Of a stretch of 64,000 nt of DNA, positions 44,401 through 59,046 are shown in pieces. Location of the stretch: the NCBI GenBank assembly GCA_039000515.1, contig JBCFYV010011135.1:30843876-30907875 (forward strand). The letters run 5' to 3'. This DNA comes from Timema cristinae (lineage: Eukaryota; Arthropoda; Insecta; Phasmatodea; Timematidae). Position 1 is the first letter of the stretch. Each line of letters opens with the position of its first letter. The position numbers were made by a program, and so were the translations under genes. The notes under the pieces were generated by a model. That model ran no database searches. It was given only the letters and a program-made list of their open reading frames with translations, and was not told the DNA's origin.

Positions 44401-47400
44401 AAAAAAAATCACAAAACATGATCCGATAGAAAAGTGTAATTTAAATGTTGTCTCGTGCACTTCAATACTACCAAATTGCCGGACACACTACACAAACATT
44501 CAAAATAACTCTAAAAATATCGATTTTTCATATAAAAATTCCTTATCTAAAACGAAGTCCCTGGAATAACCTACTTAAAAAGAGATTACATGTTACGATC
44601 GGATAAAAAATTTAGCTTCACTGGCTCTTCCGTAGTCAACATACATGGTAAAATGAAGGGCTCGGATTTACGTACATAAAAAAATTCACAAGACTCGATA
44701 ATATAAAAGATTATATGGTGTCTTGTGCAGTCCCACAAAATTGCCAGACACATCACAAATATTCAAAATAACTCTAAAAATATCAATTTTTCATATAAAA
44801 ATTTCCCAAGTAATGGGAAGGCCTTAGAATTACCCACTAAATGAGATTTCACATGTTACGATCGGATAAAAAATTTAGCTTTTATGGGTTTTTATGTAAT
44901 CCACATATATAATAAAAGGAAGGGCTCGGATTTACATACATTAAAAAGTTCACAAGACCCGAAAAGATAGGAGATTAGATGGTCTCTTATGCACTTCAAT
45001 ATTACAAGATTGGTGGAAAAATCACGAATATTCAAAATAACTCTAAAACTATTGATTTTTCATATAAAAATTCCCCAACCATAAGTAAGGCCCTGGAATT
45101 ACCTACTTAAAGAAAGCTTAAATGTTTTGATCGAATAAAAATCTAATGTTGTTACCGGCTCTTCTGTAGCCAACATATATGGTAAACATAAACATTAAAA
45201 AAAATCACAAAACATGATCCGATAGAAAAGTGTAATTTAAATGTTGTCTCGTGCACTTCAATACTACCAAATTGCCGGACACACTACACAAACATTCAAA
45301 ATAACTCTAAAAATATCGATTTTTCATATAAAAATTCCTTATCTAAAACGAAGTCCCTGGAATAACCTACTTAAAAAGAGATTACATGTTACGATCGGAT
45401 AAAAAATTTAGCTTCACTGGCTCTTCCGTAGTCAACATACATGGTAAAATGAAGGGCTCGGATTTACGTACATAAAAAAATTCACAAGACTCGATAATAT
45501 AAAAGATTATATGGTGTCTTGTGCAGTCCCACAAAATTGCCAGACACATCACAAATATTCAAAATAACTCTAAAAATATCAATTTTTCATATAAAAATTT
45601 CCCAAGTAATGGGAAGGCCTTAGAATTACCCACTAAATGAGATTTCACATGTTACGATCGGATAAAAAATTTAGCTTTTATGGGTTTTTATGTAATCCAC
45701 AAATATAAAAAAGGAAGGGCTCGGATTTACATACATTAAAAAAGTTCACAAGACCCGAAAAGATAGGAGATTAGATGGTCTCTTATGCACTTCAATATTA
45801 CAAGATTGGTGGAAAAATCACGAATATTCAAAATAACTCTAAAACTATTGATTTTTCATATAAAAATTCCCCAACCATAAGTAAGGCCCTGGAATTACCT
45901 ACTTAAAGAAAGCTTAAATGTTTTGATCGAATAAAAATCTAAGTTGTTACCGGCTCTTCTGTAGCCAACATATATGGTAAACATAAACATTAAAAAAAAT
46001 CACAAAACATGATCCGATAGAAAAGTGTAATTTAAATGTTGTCTCGTGCACTTCAATACTACCAAATTGCCGGACACACTACACAAAACATTCAAAATAA
46101 CTCTAAAAATATCGATTTTTCATATAAAAATTCCTTATCTAAAACGAAGTCCCTGGAATAACCTACTTAAAAAGAGATTACATGTTACGATCGGATAAAA
46201 AATTTAGCTTCACTGGCTCTTCCGTAGTCAACATCATGGTAAAATGAAGGGCTCGGATTTACGTACATAAAAAAATTCACAAGACTCGATAATATAAAAG
46301 ATTATATGGTGTCTTGTGCAGTCCCACAAAATTGCCAGACACATCACAAATATTCAAAATAACTCTAAAAATATCAATTTTTCATATAAAAATTTCCCAA
46401 GTAATGGGAAGGCCTTAGAATTACCCACTAAATGAGATTTCACATGTTACGATCGGATAAAAAATTTAGCTTTTATGGGTTTTTATGTAATCCACATATA
46501 TAATAAAAGGAAGGGCTCGGATTTACATACATTAAAAAGTTCACAAGACCCGAAAAGATAGGAGATTAGATGGTCTCTTATGCACTTCAATATTACAAGA
46601 TTGGTGGAAAAATCACGAATATTCAAAATAACTCTAAAACTATTGATTTTTCATATAAAAATTCCCCAACCATAAGTAAGGCCCTAGGAATTACCTACTT
46701 AAAGAAAGCTTAAATGTTTTGATCGAATAAAAATCTAAGTTGTTACCGGCTCTTCTGTAGCCAACATATATGGTAAACATAAACATTAAAAAAAATCACA
46801 AAACATGATCCGATAGAAAAGTGTAATTTAAATGTTTCTCGTGCACTTCAATACTACCAAATTGCCGGACACACTACACAAACATTCAAAATAACTCTAA
46901 AAATATCGATTTTTCATATAAAAATTCCTTATCTAAAACGAAGTCCCTGGAATAACCTACTTAAAAAGAGATTACATGTTACGATCGGATAAAAAATTTA
47001 GCTTCACTGGCTCTTCCGTAGTCAACATACATGGTAAAATGAAGGGCTCGGATTTACGTACATAAAAAAATTCACAAGACTCGATAATATAAAAGATTAT
47101 ATGGTGTCTTGTGCATCCCACAAAATTGCCAGACACATCACAAATATTCAAAATAACTTAAAAATATCAATTTTTCATATAAAAATTTCCCAAGTAATGG
47201 GAAGGCCTTAGAATTACCCACTAAATGAGATTTCACATGTTACGATCGGATAAAAAATTTAGCTTTTATGGGTTTTTATGTAATCCACATATATAATAAA
47301 AGGAAGGGCTCGGATTTACATACATTAAAAAATTCACAAGACCAAAGATAGGAGATTAGATGGTCTCTTATGCACTTCAATATACAAGATTGGTGGAAAA

Positions 47401-49084
47401 ATCACGAAAATTCAAAATAACTCTAAAACTATTGATTTTTCATATAAAAATTCCCCAACATAAGAAGGCCCTGAATTACCTACTTAAGAAAGCTTAAATG
47501 TTTTGATCGATAAAAACTAAGTTTTACGGCTCTTCTGTAGCCAACATAATGGTAAACTAAACATTAAAAAAATCACAAAACATGATCCGATAGAAAAGTG
47601 TAATTTAAATGTTGTCTCGTGCACTTCAATACTACCAAATTGCCGACACACTCACACAAACATTCAAAATAACTCTAAAAATATCGATTTTCATATAAAA
47701 ATTCCTTATCTAAAACGAAGTCCCTGAATAACCTACTTAAAAAGAGATTACATGTTACGATCGGATAAAAAATTTAGCTTACTGGCTCTTCCGTGTCAAC
47801 AACATGTAAAATGAAGGGCTCGATTTACGTACATAAAAAATTCACAAGACTCGATAATAAAAAGATTATATGGTGTCTTGTGCATCCCACAAAATTGCCG
47901 ACACACACAAATATCAAAATAACTCAAAAATATCAATTTTCATATAAAAATTTCCCAAGTAATGGGAAGGCCTTAGAATTACCCACTAAATGAGATTTCA
48001 CATGTTACGATCGGATAAAAAATTTAGCTTTTATGGTTTTTATGTAATCCACATATATAATAAAAGGAAGGGCTCGGATTTACATACATTAAAAAAGTTC
48101 ACAAGACCCGAAAAGATAGGAGATTAGATGGTCTCTTATGCACTTCAATATTACAAGATTGGTGGAAAAATCACGAATATTCAAAATAACTCTAAAACTA
48201 TTGATTTTTCATAAAAAATTCCCAACCATAAGAAGGCCCTGGAATTACCTACTTAAAGAAAGCTTAAATGTTTTGATCGAATAAAATCTAAGTTGTTACC
48301 GGCTCTTCTGTAGCCAACATATATGGTAAACATAAACATTAAAAAAAATCACAAAACATGATCCGATAGAAAAGTGTAATTTAAATGTTGTCTCGTGCAC
48401 TTCAATACTACCAAATTGCCGGACACACTACACAAACATTCAAAATAACTCTAAAAATATCGATTTTTCATATAAAAATTCCTTATCTAAAACGAAGTCC
48501 CTGGAATAACCTACTTAAAAAGAGATTACATGTTACGATCGGATAAAAAATTTAGCTTCACTGGCTCTTCCGTAGTCAACATACATGGTAAAATGAAGGG
48601 CTCGATTTACGTACATAAAAAAATTCACAAGACTCGATAATATAAAAGATTATATGGTGTCTTGTGCAGTCCCACAAAATTGCCAGACACATCACAAATA
48701 TTCAAAATAACTCTAAAAATATCAATTTTTCATATAAAAATTTCCCAAGTAATGGGAAGGCCTTAGAATTACCCACTAAATGAGATTTCACATGTTACGA
48801 TCGGATAAAAAATTTAGCTTTTATGGGTTTTTATGTAATCCACATATATAATAAAAGGAAGGGCTCGGATTTACATACATTAAAAAGTTCACAAGACCCG
48901 AAAAGATAGGAGATTAGATGGTCTCTTATGCACTTCAATATTACAAGATTGGTGGAAAAATCCGAATATTCAAAATAACTCTAAAACTATTGATTTTTCA
49001 TATAAAAATTCCCCAACCATAAGTAAGGCCCTGGAATTACCTACTTAAAGAAAGCTTAAATGTTTTGATCGAATAAAAACTAAG

Positions 49085-49800
49085 AAATTTCCCAAGTAAT
49101 GGGAAGGCCTTAGAATTACCCACTAAATGAGATTTCACATGTTACGTCGGATAAAAAATTTAGCTTTTATGGGTTTTATGTAATCCACATATATAATAAA
49201 AGGAAGGGCTCGGATTACATACATTAAAAAAGTTCACAAGACCCGAAAAGATAGAGATTAGATGGTCTCTTATGCACTTCAATATTACAAGATTGGTGGA
49301 AAAAATCACGAATATTCAAAATAACTCTAAAACTATTGATTTTTCATATAAAAATTCCCCAACATAAGAAGGCCCTGGAATTACCTACTTAAAGAAAGCT
49401 TAAATGTTTTGATCGAATAAAAACTAAGCATAAAAAATTTCCCAAGTAATGGGAAGGCCTTAGAATTACCCACTAAATGAGATTTCACATGTTACGATCG
49501 GATAAAAAATTTAGCTTTTATGGGTTTTTATGTAATCCACATATATAATAAAAAGGAAGGGCTCGGATTTACATACATTAAAAACAGTTCACAAGACCCG
49601 AGAAGATAGGGAATTAGATGGTCTCTTATGCACTTCAATATTACAAGATTGGTGGAAAAATCACGAATATTCAAAATAACTCTAAAACTATTGATTTTTC
49701 ATATAAAAAATTCCCCAACCATAAGTAAGGCCCTGGAATTACCTACTTAAAGAAAGCTTAAATGTTTTGATCGAATAAAAAATCTAAGTTGTTACCGGCT
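49085..49800. repeat. Two truncated A'-B modules of about 346 bp
   Basis: At 49085 and again at about 49430, the end of B (gaataaaaactaag) is followed directly by the middle of A (aaatttcccaagtaatggg), skipping C and the first half of A. The result is a tandem pair of A'-B modules before the normal A-B-C order resumes through the C monomer near 49800. Confidence 0.85.
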
Positions 49801-52800
49801 CTTCTGTAGCCAACATATATGGTAAACATAAACATTAAAAAAATCACAAAACATGATCCGATAGAAAAGTGTAATTTAAATGTTGTCTCGTGCACTTCAA
49901 TACTACCAAATTGCCGGACACACTACACAAACATTCAAAATAACTCTAAAAAATATCGATTTTTCATATAAAAATTCCTTATCTAAAAACAAGTCCCTGG
50001 AATAACCTACTTAAAAAGAGATTACATGTTACGATCGGATAAAAAATTTAGCTTCACTGGCTCTTCCGTAGTCAACATACATGGTAAAATGAAGGGCTCG
50101 GATTTACGTACATAAAAAAATTCACAAGACTCGATAATATAAAAGATTATATGGTGTCTTGGTGCAGTCCCACAAAATTGCCAGACACATCACAAATATT
50201 CAAAATAACTCTAAAAATATCAATTTTTCATATAAAAATTTCCCAAGTAATGGGAAGGCCTTAGAATTACCCACTAAATGAGATTTCACATGTTACGATC
50301 GGATAAAAAATTTAGCTTTTATGGGTTTTTATGTAATCCACATATATAATAAAAGGAAGGGCTCGGATTTACATACATTAAAAAAGTTCACAAGACCCGA
50401 AAAGATAGGAGATTAGATGGTCTCTTATGCACTTCAATATTACAAGATTGGTGGAAAAAATCACGAATATTCAAAATAACTCTAAAACTATTGATTTTTC
50501 ATATAAAAATTCCCCAACCATAAGTAAGGCCCGGAATTACCTACTTAAAGAAAGCTTAAATGTTTTGATCGAATAAAAATCTAAGTTGTTACCGGCTCTT
50601 CTGTAGCCAACATATATGGTAAACATAAACATTTAAAAAAATCACAAAACATGATCCGATAGAAAAGTGTAATTTTAAATGTTGTCTCGTGCACTTCAAT
50701 ACTACCAAATTGCCGGACACACTACACAAACATTCAAAATAACTCTAAAAATATCGATTTTTCATATAAAAATTCCTTATCTAAAACGAAGTCCCTGGAA
50801 TAACCTACTTAAAAAGAGATTACATGTTACGATCGGATAAAAAATTTAGCTTCACTGCTCTTCCGTAGTCAACATACATGGTAAAATGAAGGGCTCGGAT
50901 TTACGTACATAAAAAAATTCACAAGACTCGATAATATAAAAGATTATATGGTGTCTTGTGCAGTCCCACAAAATTGCCAGACACATCACAAATATTCAAA
51001 ATAACTCTAAAAATATCAATTTTTCATATAAAAATTTCCCAAGTAATGGGAAGGCCTTAGAATTACCCACTAAATGAGATTTCACATGTTACGATCGGAT
51101 AAAAAATTTAGCTTTTATGGGTTTTTATGTAATCCACATATATAATAAAAGGAAGGGCTCGGATTTACATACATTAAAAAGTTCACAAGACCCGAGAAAG
51201 ATAGGAGATTAGATGGTCTCTATGCACTTCAATATTACAAGATTGGTGGAAAAATCACGAATATTCAAAATAACTCTAAAACTATTGATTTTTCATATAA
51301 AAATTCCCCAACCTATAAGGAAGGCCCTAGGAATTACCTACTTAAAGAAAGCTTAAATGTTTTGATCGAATAAAAATCTAAGTTGTTACCGGCTCTTCTG
51401 TAGCCAACATATATGGTAAACATAAACATTAAAAAAAATCACAAAACATGATCCGATAGAAAAGTGTAATTTAAATGTTGTCTCGTGCACTTCAATACTA
51501 CCAAATTGCCGGACACACTACACAAACATTCAAAATAACTCTAAAAATATCGATTTTTCATATAAAAATTCCTTATCTAAAACGAAGTCCCTGGAATAAC
51601 CTACTTAAAAAGAGATTACATGTTACGATCGGATAAAAAATTTAGCTTCACTGGCTCTTCCGTAGTCAACATACATGGTAAAATGAAGGGCTCGGATTTA
51701 CGTACATAAAAAAATTCACAAGACTCGATAATATAAAAGATTATATGGTGTCTTGTGCAGTCCCACAAAATTGCCAGACACATCACAAATATTCAAAATA
51801 ACTCTTAAAAATATCAATTTTTCATATAAAAATTTCCCAAGTAATGGGAAGGCCTTAGAATTACCCACTAAATGAGATTTCACATGTTACGATCGGATAA
51901 AAAATTTAGCTTTTATGGGTTTTTATGTAATCCACATATATAATAAAAGGAAGGGCTCGGATTTACATACATTAAAAAGTTCACAAGACCCGAAAGATAG
52001 GAGATTAGATGGTCTCTTATGCACTTCAATATTACAAGATTGGTGGAAAAATCACGAATATTCAAAATAACTCTAAAACTATTGATTTTTCATATAAAAA
52101 TTCCCCAACCATAAGTAAGGCCCTGGAATTACCTACTTAAAGAAAGCTTAAATGTTTTGATCGAATAAAAATCTAAGTTGTTGTACCGGCTCTTCTGTAG
52201 CCAACATATATGGTAAACATAAACATTAAAAAAAATCACAAAACATGATCCGATAGAAAAGTGTAATTTAAATGTTGTCTCGTGCACTTCAATACTACCA
52301 AATTGCCGGACACACTACACAAACATTCAAAATAACTCTAAAAATATCGATTTTTCATATAAAAAATTCCTTATCGTAAAACGAAGTCCCTGGAATAACC
52401 TACTTAAAAAGAGATTACATGTTACGATCGGATAAAAAATTTAGCTTCACTGGCTCTTCCGTAGTCAACATACATGGTAAAATGAAGGGCTCGGATTTAC
52501 GTACATAAAAAAATTCACAAGACTCGATAATATAAAAGATTATAGGTGTCTTGTGCAGTCCCACAAAATTGCCAGACACATCACAAATATTCAAAATAAC
52601 TCTAAAAAATATCAATTTTTTCATATAAAAATTTCCCAAGTAATGGGAAGGCCTTAGAATTACCCACTAAATGAGATTTCACATGTTACGATCGGATAAA
52701 AAATTTAGCTTTTATGGTTTTTATGTAATCCACATATATAATAAAAGGAAGGGCTCGGATTTACATACATTAAAAAAGTTCACAAGACCCGAAAAGATAG

Positions 52801-54486
52801 GAGATTAGATGGTCTCTTATGCACTTCAATATTACAAGATTGGTGGAAAAATCACGAATATTCAAAATAACTCTAAAACTATTGATTTTTCATATAAAAA
52901 TTCCCCAACCATAAGTAAGGCCCTGGAATTACCTACTTAAAGAAAGCTTAAATGTTTTGATCGAATAAAAAACTAAGTTGTTACCGGCTCTTCTGTAGCC
53001 AACATATATGGTAAACATAAACATTAAAAAAAATCACAAAACATGATCCGATAGAAAAGTGTAATTTAAATGTTGTCTCGTGCACTTCAATACTACCAAA
53101 TTGCCGGACACACTACACAAACATTCAAAATAACTCTAAAAATATCGATTTTTCATATAAAAATTCCTTATCTAAAACGAAGTCCCTGGAATAACCTACT
53201 TAAAAAGAGATTACATGTTACGATCGGATAAAAAATTTAGCTTCACTGGCTCTTCCGTAGTCAACATACATGGTAAAATGAAGGGCTCGGATTTACGTAC
53301 ATAAAAAAATTCACAAGACTCGATAATATAAAAGATTATAGGTGTCTTGTGCAGTCCCACAAAATTGCCAGACACATCACAAATATTCAAAATAACTCTA
53401 AAAATATCAATTTTTCATATAAAAATTTCCCAAGTAATGGGAAGGCCTTAGAATTACCACACTAAATGAGATTTCACATGTTACGATCGGATAAAAAATT
53501 TAGCTTTTATGGGTTTTTATGTAATCCACATATATAATAAAAGGAAGGGCTCGGATTTACATACATAAAAAAGTTCACAAGACCCGAAAAGATAGGAGAT
53601 TAGATGGTCTCTTATGCACTTCAATATTACAAGATTGGTGGAAAAAATCACGAATATTCAAAATAACTCTAAAACTATTGATTTTTCATATAAAAATTCC
53701 CCAACCATAAGTAAGGGCCCTGGAATTACCTACTTAAAGAAAGCTTAAATGTTTTGATCGAATAAAAAATCTAAGTTGTTACCAGGCTCTTCTGTAGCCA
53801 ACATATATGGTAAACATAAACATTTAAAAAAATCACAAAACATGATCCGATAGAAAAGTGTAATTTAAATGTTGTCTCGTGCACTTCAATACTACCAAAT
53901 TGCCGGACACACTACACAAACATTCAAAATAACTCTAAAAATATCGATTTTTCATATAAAAATTCCTTATCTAAAACGAAGTCCCTGGAATAACCTACTT
54001 AAAAAGAGATTACATGTTACGATCGGATAAAAAATTTAGCTTCACTGGCTCTTCCGTATCAACATACATGGTAAAATGAAGGGCTCGGATTTACGTACAT
54101 AAAAAATTCACAAGACTCGATAATATAAAAGATTATATGGTGTCTTGTGCAGTCCCACAAAATTGCCAGACACATCACAAATATTCAAAATAACTCAAAA
54201 ATATCAATTTTTCATATAAAAATTTCCCAAGTAATGGGAAGGCCTTAGAATTACCCACTAAATGAGATTTCACATGTTACGATCGGATAAAAAATTTAGC
54301 TTTTATGGGTTTTTATGTAATCCACATATATAATAAAAGGAAGGGCTCGGATTTACATACATTAAAAAAGTTCACAAGACCCGAAAGATAGGAGATTAGA
54401 TGGTCTCTTATGCACTTCAATATTACAAGATTGGTGGAAAAATCACGAATATTCAAAATAACTCTAAAACTATTGATTTTTCATAT

Positions 54487-57400
54487 ACTTTTTATGGGTT
54501 TATTCAACATAATTAATAAAAGAAGGCTCGGAAATTTACATACATAAAAAAGTTTCACAAGACCCGAAAGATAGGAGATTAGATGGTCTCTTATCACTTC
54601 AATATTACAAATGGTGAAAAATCACGAATATTCAAAATAACTCTAAACATTGATTTTTCATATAAAATTCCCCAACCATAAAATAACCTAAATACCATTT
54701 AAGAAAATTATGTTGATCGAATAAAATGAAAAGTTGTTACGGCTCTCTTAGCAACAAAGTAAAATAACATTAAAAAATCACAACATACCGTAAAAAGGAA
54801 TTTATTGTCTCAATTCAATACTACAATTGCGAAACACTAAAATTCAAAAACTCTAAAAATTCGATTTTTCATATAAAAATTTAATTTAAAAATCTGAATT
54901 AAAACATTAACAAGAATGTGAACTTTAGAATCATAAAAATTCAGTTCATCGATTTCAGTTAGTACATGATAAATAATAAAGGAGGCTGATTACTACATTA
55001 AAAATTAAAACCCAAAGAGATAAATAGTTATCGTTCATTTCAGATGCCCAAAAATCAGAAATCACAATACTCAAAATAAACTTTAAAAAATCAATTTCAA
55101 TAAAAATCCCAATTAATTGAAGAAGTTAGAATTACACTAAAAATTAATTTTCGCTCGTAAAAATTATTTTATATTTTAAAAAAATCACAAATATCAAAAA
55201 ATAAGCTCCGATTACTTCAAATAAAAATTCCAAACCAATAACACAAACTTCAAATAACTAAAATATCGATTTTCATATAAAAATCATTAAAACGAAGTCC
55301 TGAATACCTACTAAAAAGAGATACAGTTACATCGATAAAAATTAGCTCACTGCTTAGTCAACATACATGTAAAATGAGGCTCGATTTACTACATAAAAAT
55401 TCACAAACCGATAAATAAAAGATATAGGTGTCTTTGCAGTCCACAAAATGCCAGACACATCACAATATTCAAAAAACTAAAATATCAATTTCATATAAAA
55501 ATTCCCAAGTAATGGAAGCCTTAGAATTACCCACAATGAGATTCACATTTACGATCGGAAAAAATTAGCTTTTATGTTTTTTGTAATCCACATATATATA
55601 AAAGGAGCTCGGATTACATACATAAAAAGTTCACAAGACCCGAAAGATAGGAGATTAATGTCTCTTATGCACTCAAATTAAAGATTGTGAAAAATCAGAT
55701 ATTCAAAATAACTCTAAAACTATTGATTTTTCATATAAAAATTCCCCAACATAAAACCCTGAATTACACTTAAAGAAAGCTTAAATGTTGATCGAATAAA
55801 CTAAGTTGTTACCGGCTCTTCTGTAGCCAACAATATGTAAACAAACATTAAAAAAAATCACAAACATATCCGATAGAAAGTGTATAAGTTGTCTCGTGCA
55901 CTTCAATACTACCAAATTGCCGACACACTACACAACATCAAATAACTTAAATATCGATTTCATAAAAATTCCTATTAAAAAGTCCCTGAAACCTACTTAA
56001 AAAGAGATTACATGTTCGATCGATAAAAAATTAGCTCACTGCTTCCGAGTCAACATACAGGTAAAATGAAGGCTCGATTTACGTCATAAAAAAATCACAA
56101 ACCGCGGACACACTACCAAACTTCAAAATAACTCTAAAAATATCGATTTTCATAAAAATTCTTTCTAAACTGAAGTCCCTGGAATAACTACTTAAAAAGA
56201 GATTACATGTTACGATCGGATAAAAAAATTTAGCTTCACTGACTTCCCAGTAAATACATGTTAAAATGAAGGTCTTGATTTACGTACCATAAAAAAAATT
56301 CACAAACTCGATAATATAAAAGATATATGGTTTTGTCAATCCAAAAATTCCAAGACACATCAAAAATATCAAATTAAACTCTAAAAATATCAATTTTCAT
56401 ATCAAAATTTCCCAAGTAATGAAGAGCTTTTGATTAAACCCACTAAATGAAGATTTCACATGTTTACGATCGATTAAAAAATTTAGCTTTAAGGCGTTTT
56501 ATGTAATCCACAATATAATAAAAGGAAGGTCGGATTTACATACATTTAAAAAAGTTAAAGACCGAATATGATAGGAATTAGATGGTCATATTGATCATTT
56601 ATTACAAAATTGGTGGAAAAATCACGAATATTAAATACTCTAAAACTATTGAATTTTTCATAAAAAAATTCCCAATTTTAAGGTCCTGAATACCTACTTA
56701 AAGAAAGCATAAATGTATTATGATGAATAAAAAATCTAAGATAGTGTAACGGTTTCTTCTGTAGCCCAATTAGGTAAACCAAAACACTAAAAAATTCAAA
56801 AATCGAAGAAATATTCAATTTTCTCATAAAATTCCAATACTACAAAATGCCGGACACCACTAAAAAATTAACAATAACTCGGATAAAATATCGATTTTTC
56901 TATAAAAATTCCTTATCTAAACGAAGTCCCTGGAATAACTACTTAAAAGAGATTCATGTTTACGACGATAAAAAAATTTAGCTTCACTGCTTTCCAGAGT
57001 CAACATCATGGTAAAATGCCAAAAATTGCGATACTACAAAAAAAATATCACAAAAATATCAATATTATATAAATATTTCCAAGTATGTAGTGCAGAATCC
57101 CACAAATAATTCCCACAGTCACATCGAAATAAAAAATACTTTTAAAAATTATCAATTTTTCAATAAAAATTTCAAGTAAGGGACAGGCCTAGATAAATTA
57201 CCCCAAATGAGATTTCACATGTTACGATCGGATTAAAAAATTAGCTTTTAGGGTTTTTATGTAATCCACATATATAATAAAAGAAGGCTCGGATTAAAAC
57301 TTAAAAATTTCACAAGACCGAAAAATACGAGATTAGATGGTCCTATGCACTTCAATATTACAAATGTGAAAAATCCGAATATTCAAAATAACTCTAAGAC

Positions 57401-58240
57401 TATTAAATTTTTCAATAAAAATTCCCCAACTCTAAGTAAGCCCGAATACTACTTAAAATAACTTAAAAAATTATTGACGAAAAAAATCATAGTAAGTTAC
57501 CTAAAGCTTGTCTGTAGCCAACATAATGTAACATTACGAAAAACTACACAAACATTCAAAATAAATTAAAATTGAATTTTTCATCGTGACAAAATCTACA
57601 AATACGACATCACTACAAAACATTCAAAAACAGAAAATACGATTTTCGATAAAAAATTCCTTACTAAAACGAAGTCCCTGGAATAACCTACTTAAAAAGA
57701 AGTTCATGTTACATCGATAAAAAAATTAGCTACATGGCTCTTCCATAAGAATATCATTGGTAAAAATGAAGTCTCGGATTTACTACAAAAAAAATTCACA
57801 AACTCGATAATATAAAAATTATAGGTGTCATGTGAAGGCCCACAAAATTGCCAGACCATCACAAATATTCAAAATAACTTAAAAATATCAATTTTTTCAT
57901 ATAAAAATTCCAAGTAATGAAGAAGGGCCATTAGAATTACCACTAAATGAGATTTCACAATGTACGATCGGATAAAAATTTAGCTTTATATTAGATTTAT
58001 GTAATCCACAATATAAAAAAGTAAACTGATTTACATACATTAAAAAAGTTCCACAAGAAGCCCGAAATATATAGAGAATTAATGTTCTTATGCACTTCAA
58101 TATTAACAAGATTGGTTGAAAATCACGAATATTCAAAATAACTTAAAAACAATGATTTTTCATAAAAATTCCCAACTATAAGAAGTGCCCTGGATTACTA
58201 CTAAAAAAAGCTTAAATGTTTTGATCGAAAAAAAATCTAA
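54487..58240. repeat. Satellite with very high indel noise (probable unpolished assembly)
   Basis: From tcatata|cttttt at 54487 onward, the same A, B and C words are recognisable but carry single-base deletions every few bases, largely in homopolymers, plus some insertions at 56.2-57.5 kb. Clean sequence returns at about 58240. The pattern differs from the substitution-type divergence between monomers and lies near an assembly gap. Confidence 0.8.
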
Positions 58241-58946
58241 TTTGTTACCGCTCTTCTGTAGCCAACATATATGGTAAACATAAACATTAAAAAAAATCAC
58301 AAAACATGATCCGATAGAAAAGTGTAATTTAAATGTTGTCTCGTGCACTTCAATACTACCAAATTGCCGGACACACTACACAAACATTCAAAATAACTCT
58401 AAAAATATCGATTTTTCATATAAAAATTCCTTATCTAAAACGAAGTCCCTGGAATAACCTACTTAAAAAGAGATTACATGTTACGATCGGATAAAAAATT
58501 TAGCTTCACTGGCTCTTCCGTAGTCAACATACATGGTAAAATGAAGGGCTCGGATTACGTACATAAAAAAATTCACAAGACTCGATATATAAAAGATTAT
58601 ATGGTGTCTTGTGCAGTCCCACAAAATTGCCAGACACATCACAAATATTCAAAATAACTTAAAAATATCAATTTTTCATATAAAAATTTCCCAAGTAATG
58701 GGAAGGCCTTAGAATTACCCACTAAATGAGATTTCACATGTTACGATCGGATAAAAAATTTAGCTTTTATGGGTTTTTATGTAATCCACATATATAATAA
58801 AAGGAAGGCTCGGATTTACATACATTAAAAAAGTTCACAAGACCCGAAAGATAGGAGATTAGATGGTCTCCTTATGCACTTCAATATTACAAATTGGTGG
58901 AAAAATCACGAATATTCAAAATAACTCTAAAACTATTGATTTTTCA

Positions 58947-59046
58947 NNNNNNNNNNNNNNNNNNNNNNNNNNNNNNNNNNNNNNNNNNNNNNNNNNNNNN
59001 NNNNNNNNNNNNNNNNNNNNNNNNNNNNNNNNNNNNNNNNNNNNNN
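58947..59046. other. 100-N assembly gap inside the satellite
   Basis: Exactly 100 N, a conventional placeholder length, so the true size of the gap is unknown. The left edge is in a B monomer and the right edge is noisy satellite. Confidence 0.98.

Noticed and set aside
34611..54084. CENP-B box in the satellite
   Set aside because: No word fits the NTTCGNNNNANNCGGGN pattern in the A, B or C monomers I read.
54487..57900. A diverged satellite subfamily
   Set aside because: Differences are mostly single-base deletions in homopolymers beside an assembly gap, unlike the substitutions that separate A, B and C. Technical noise is simpler.
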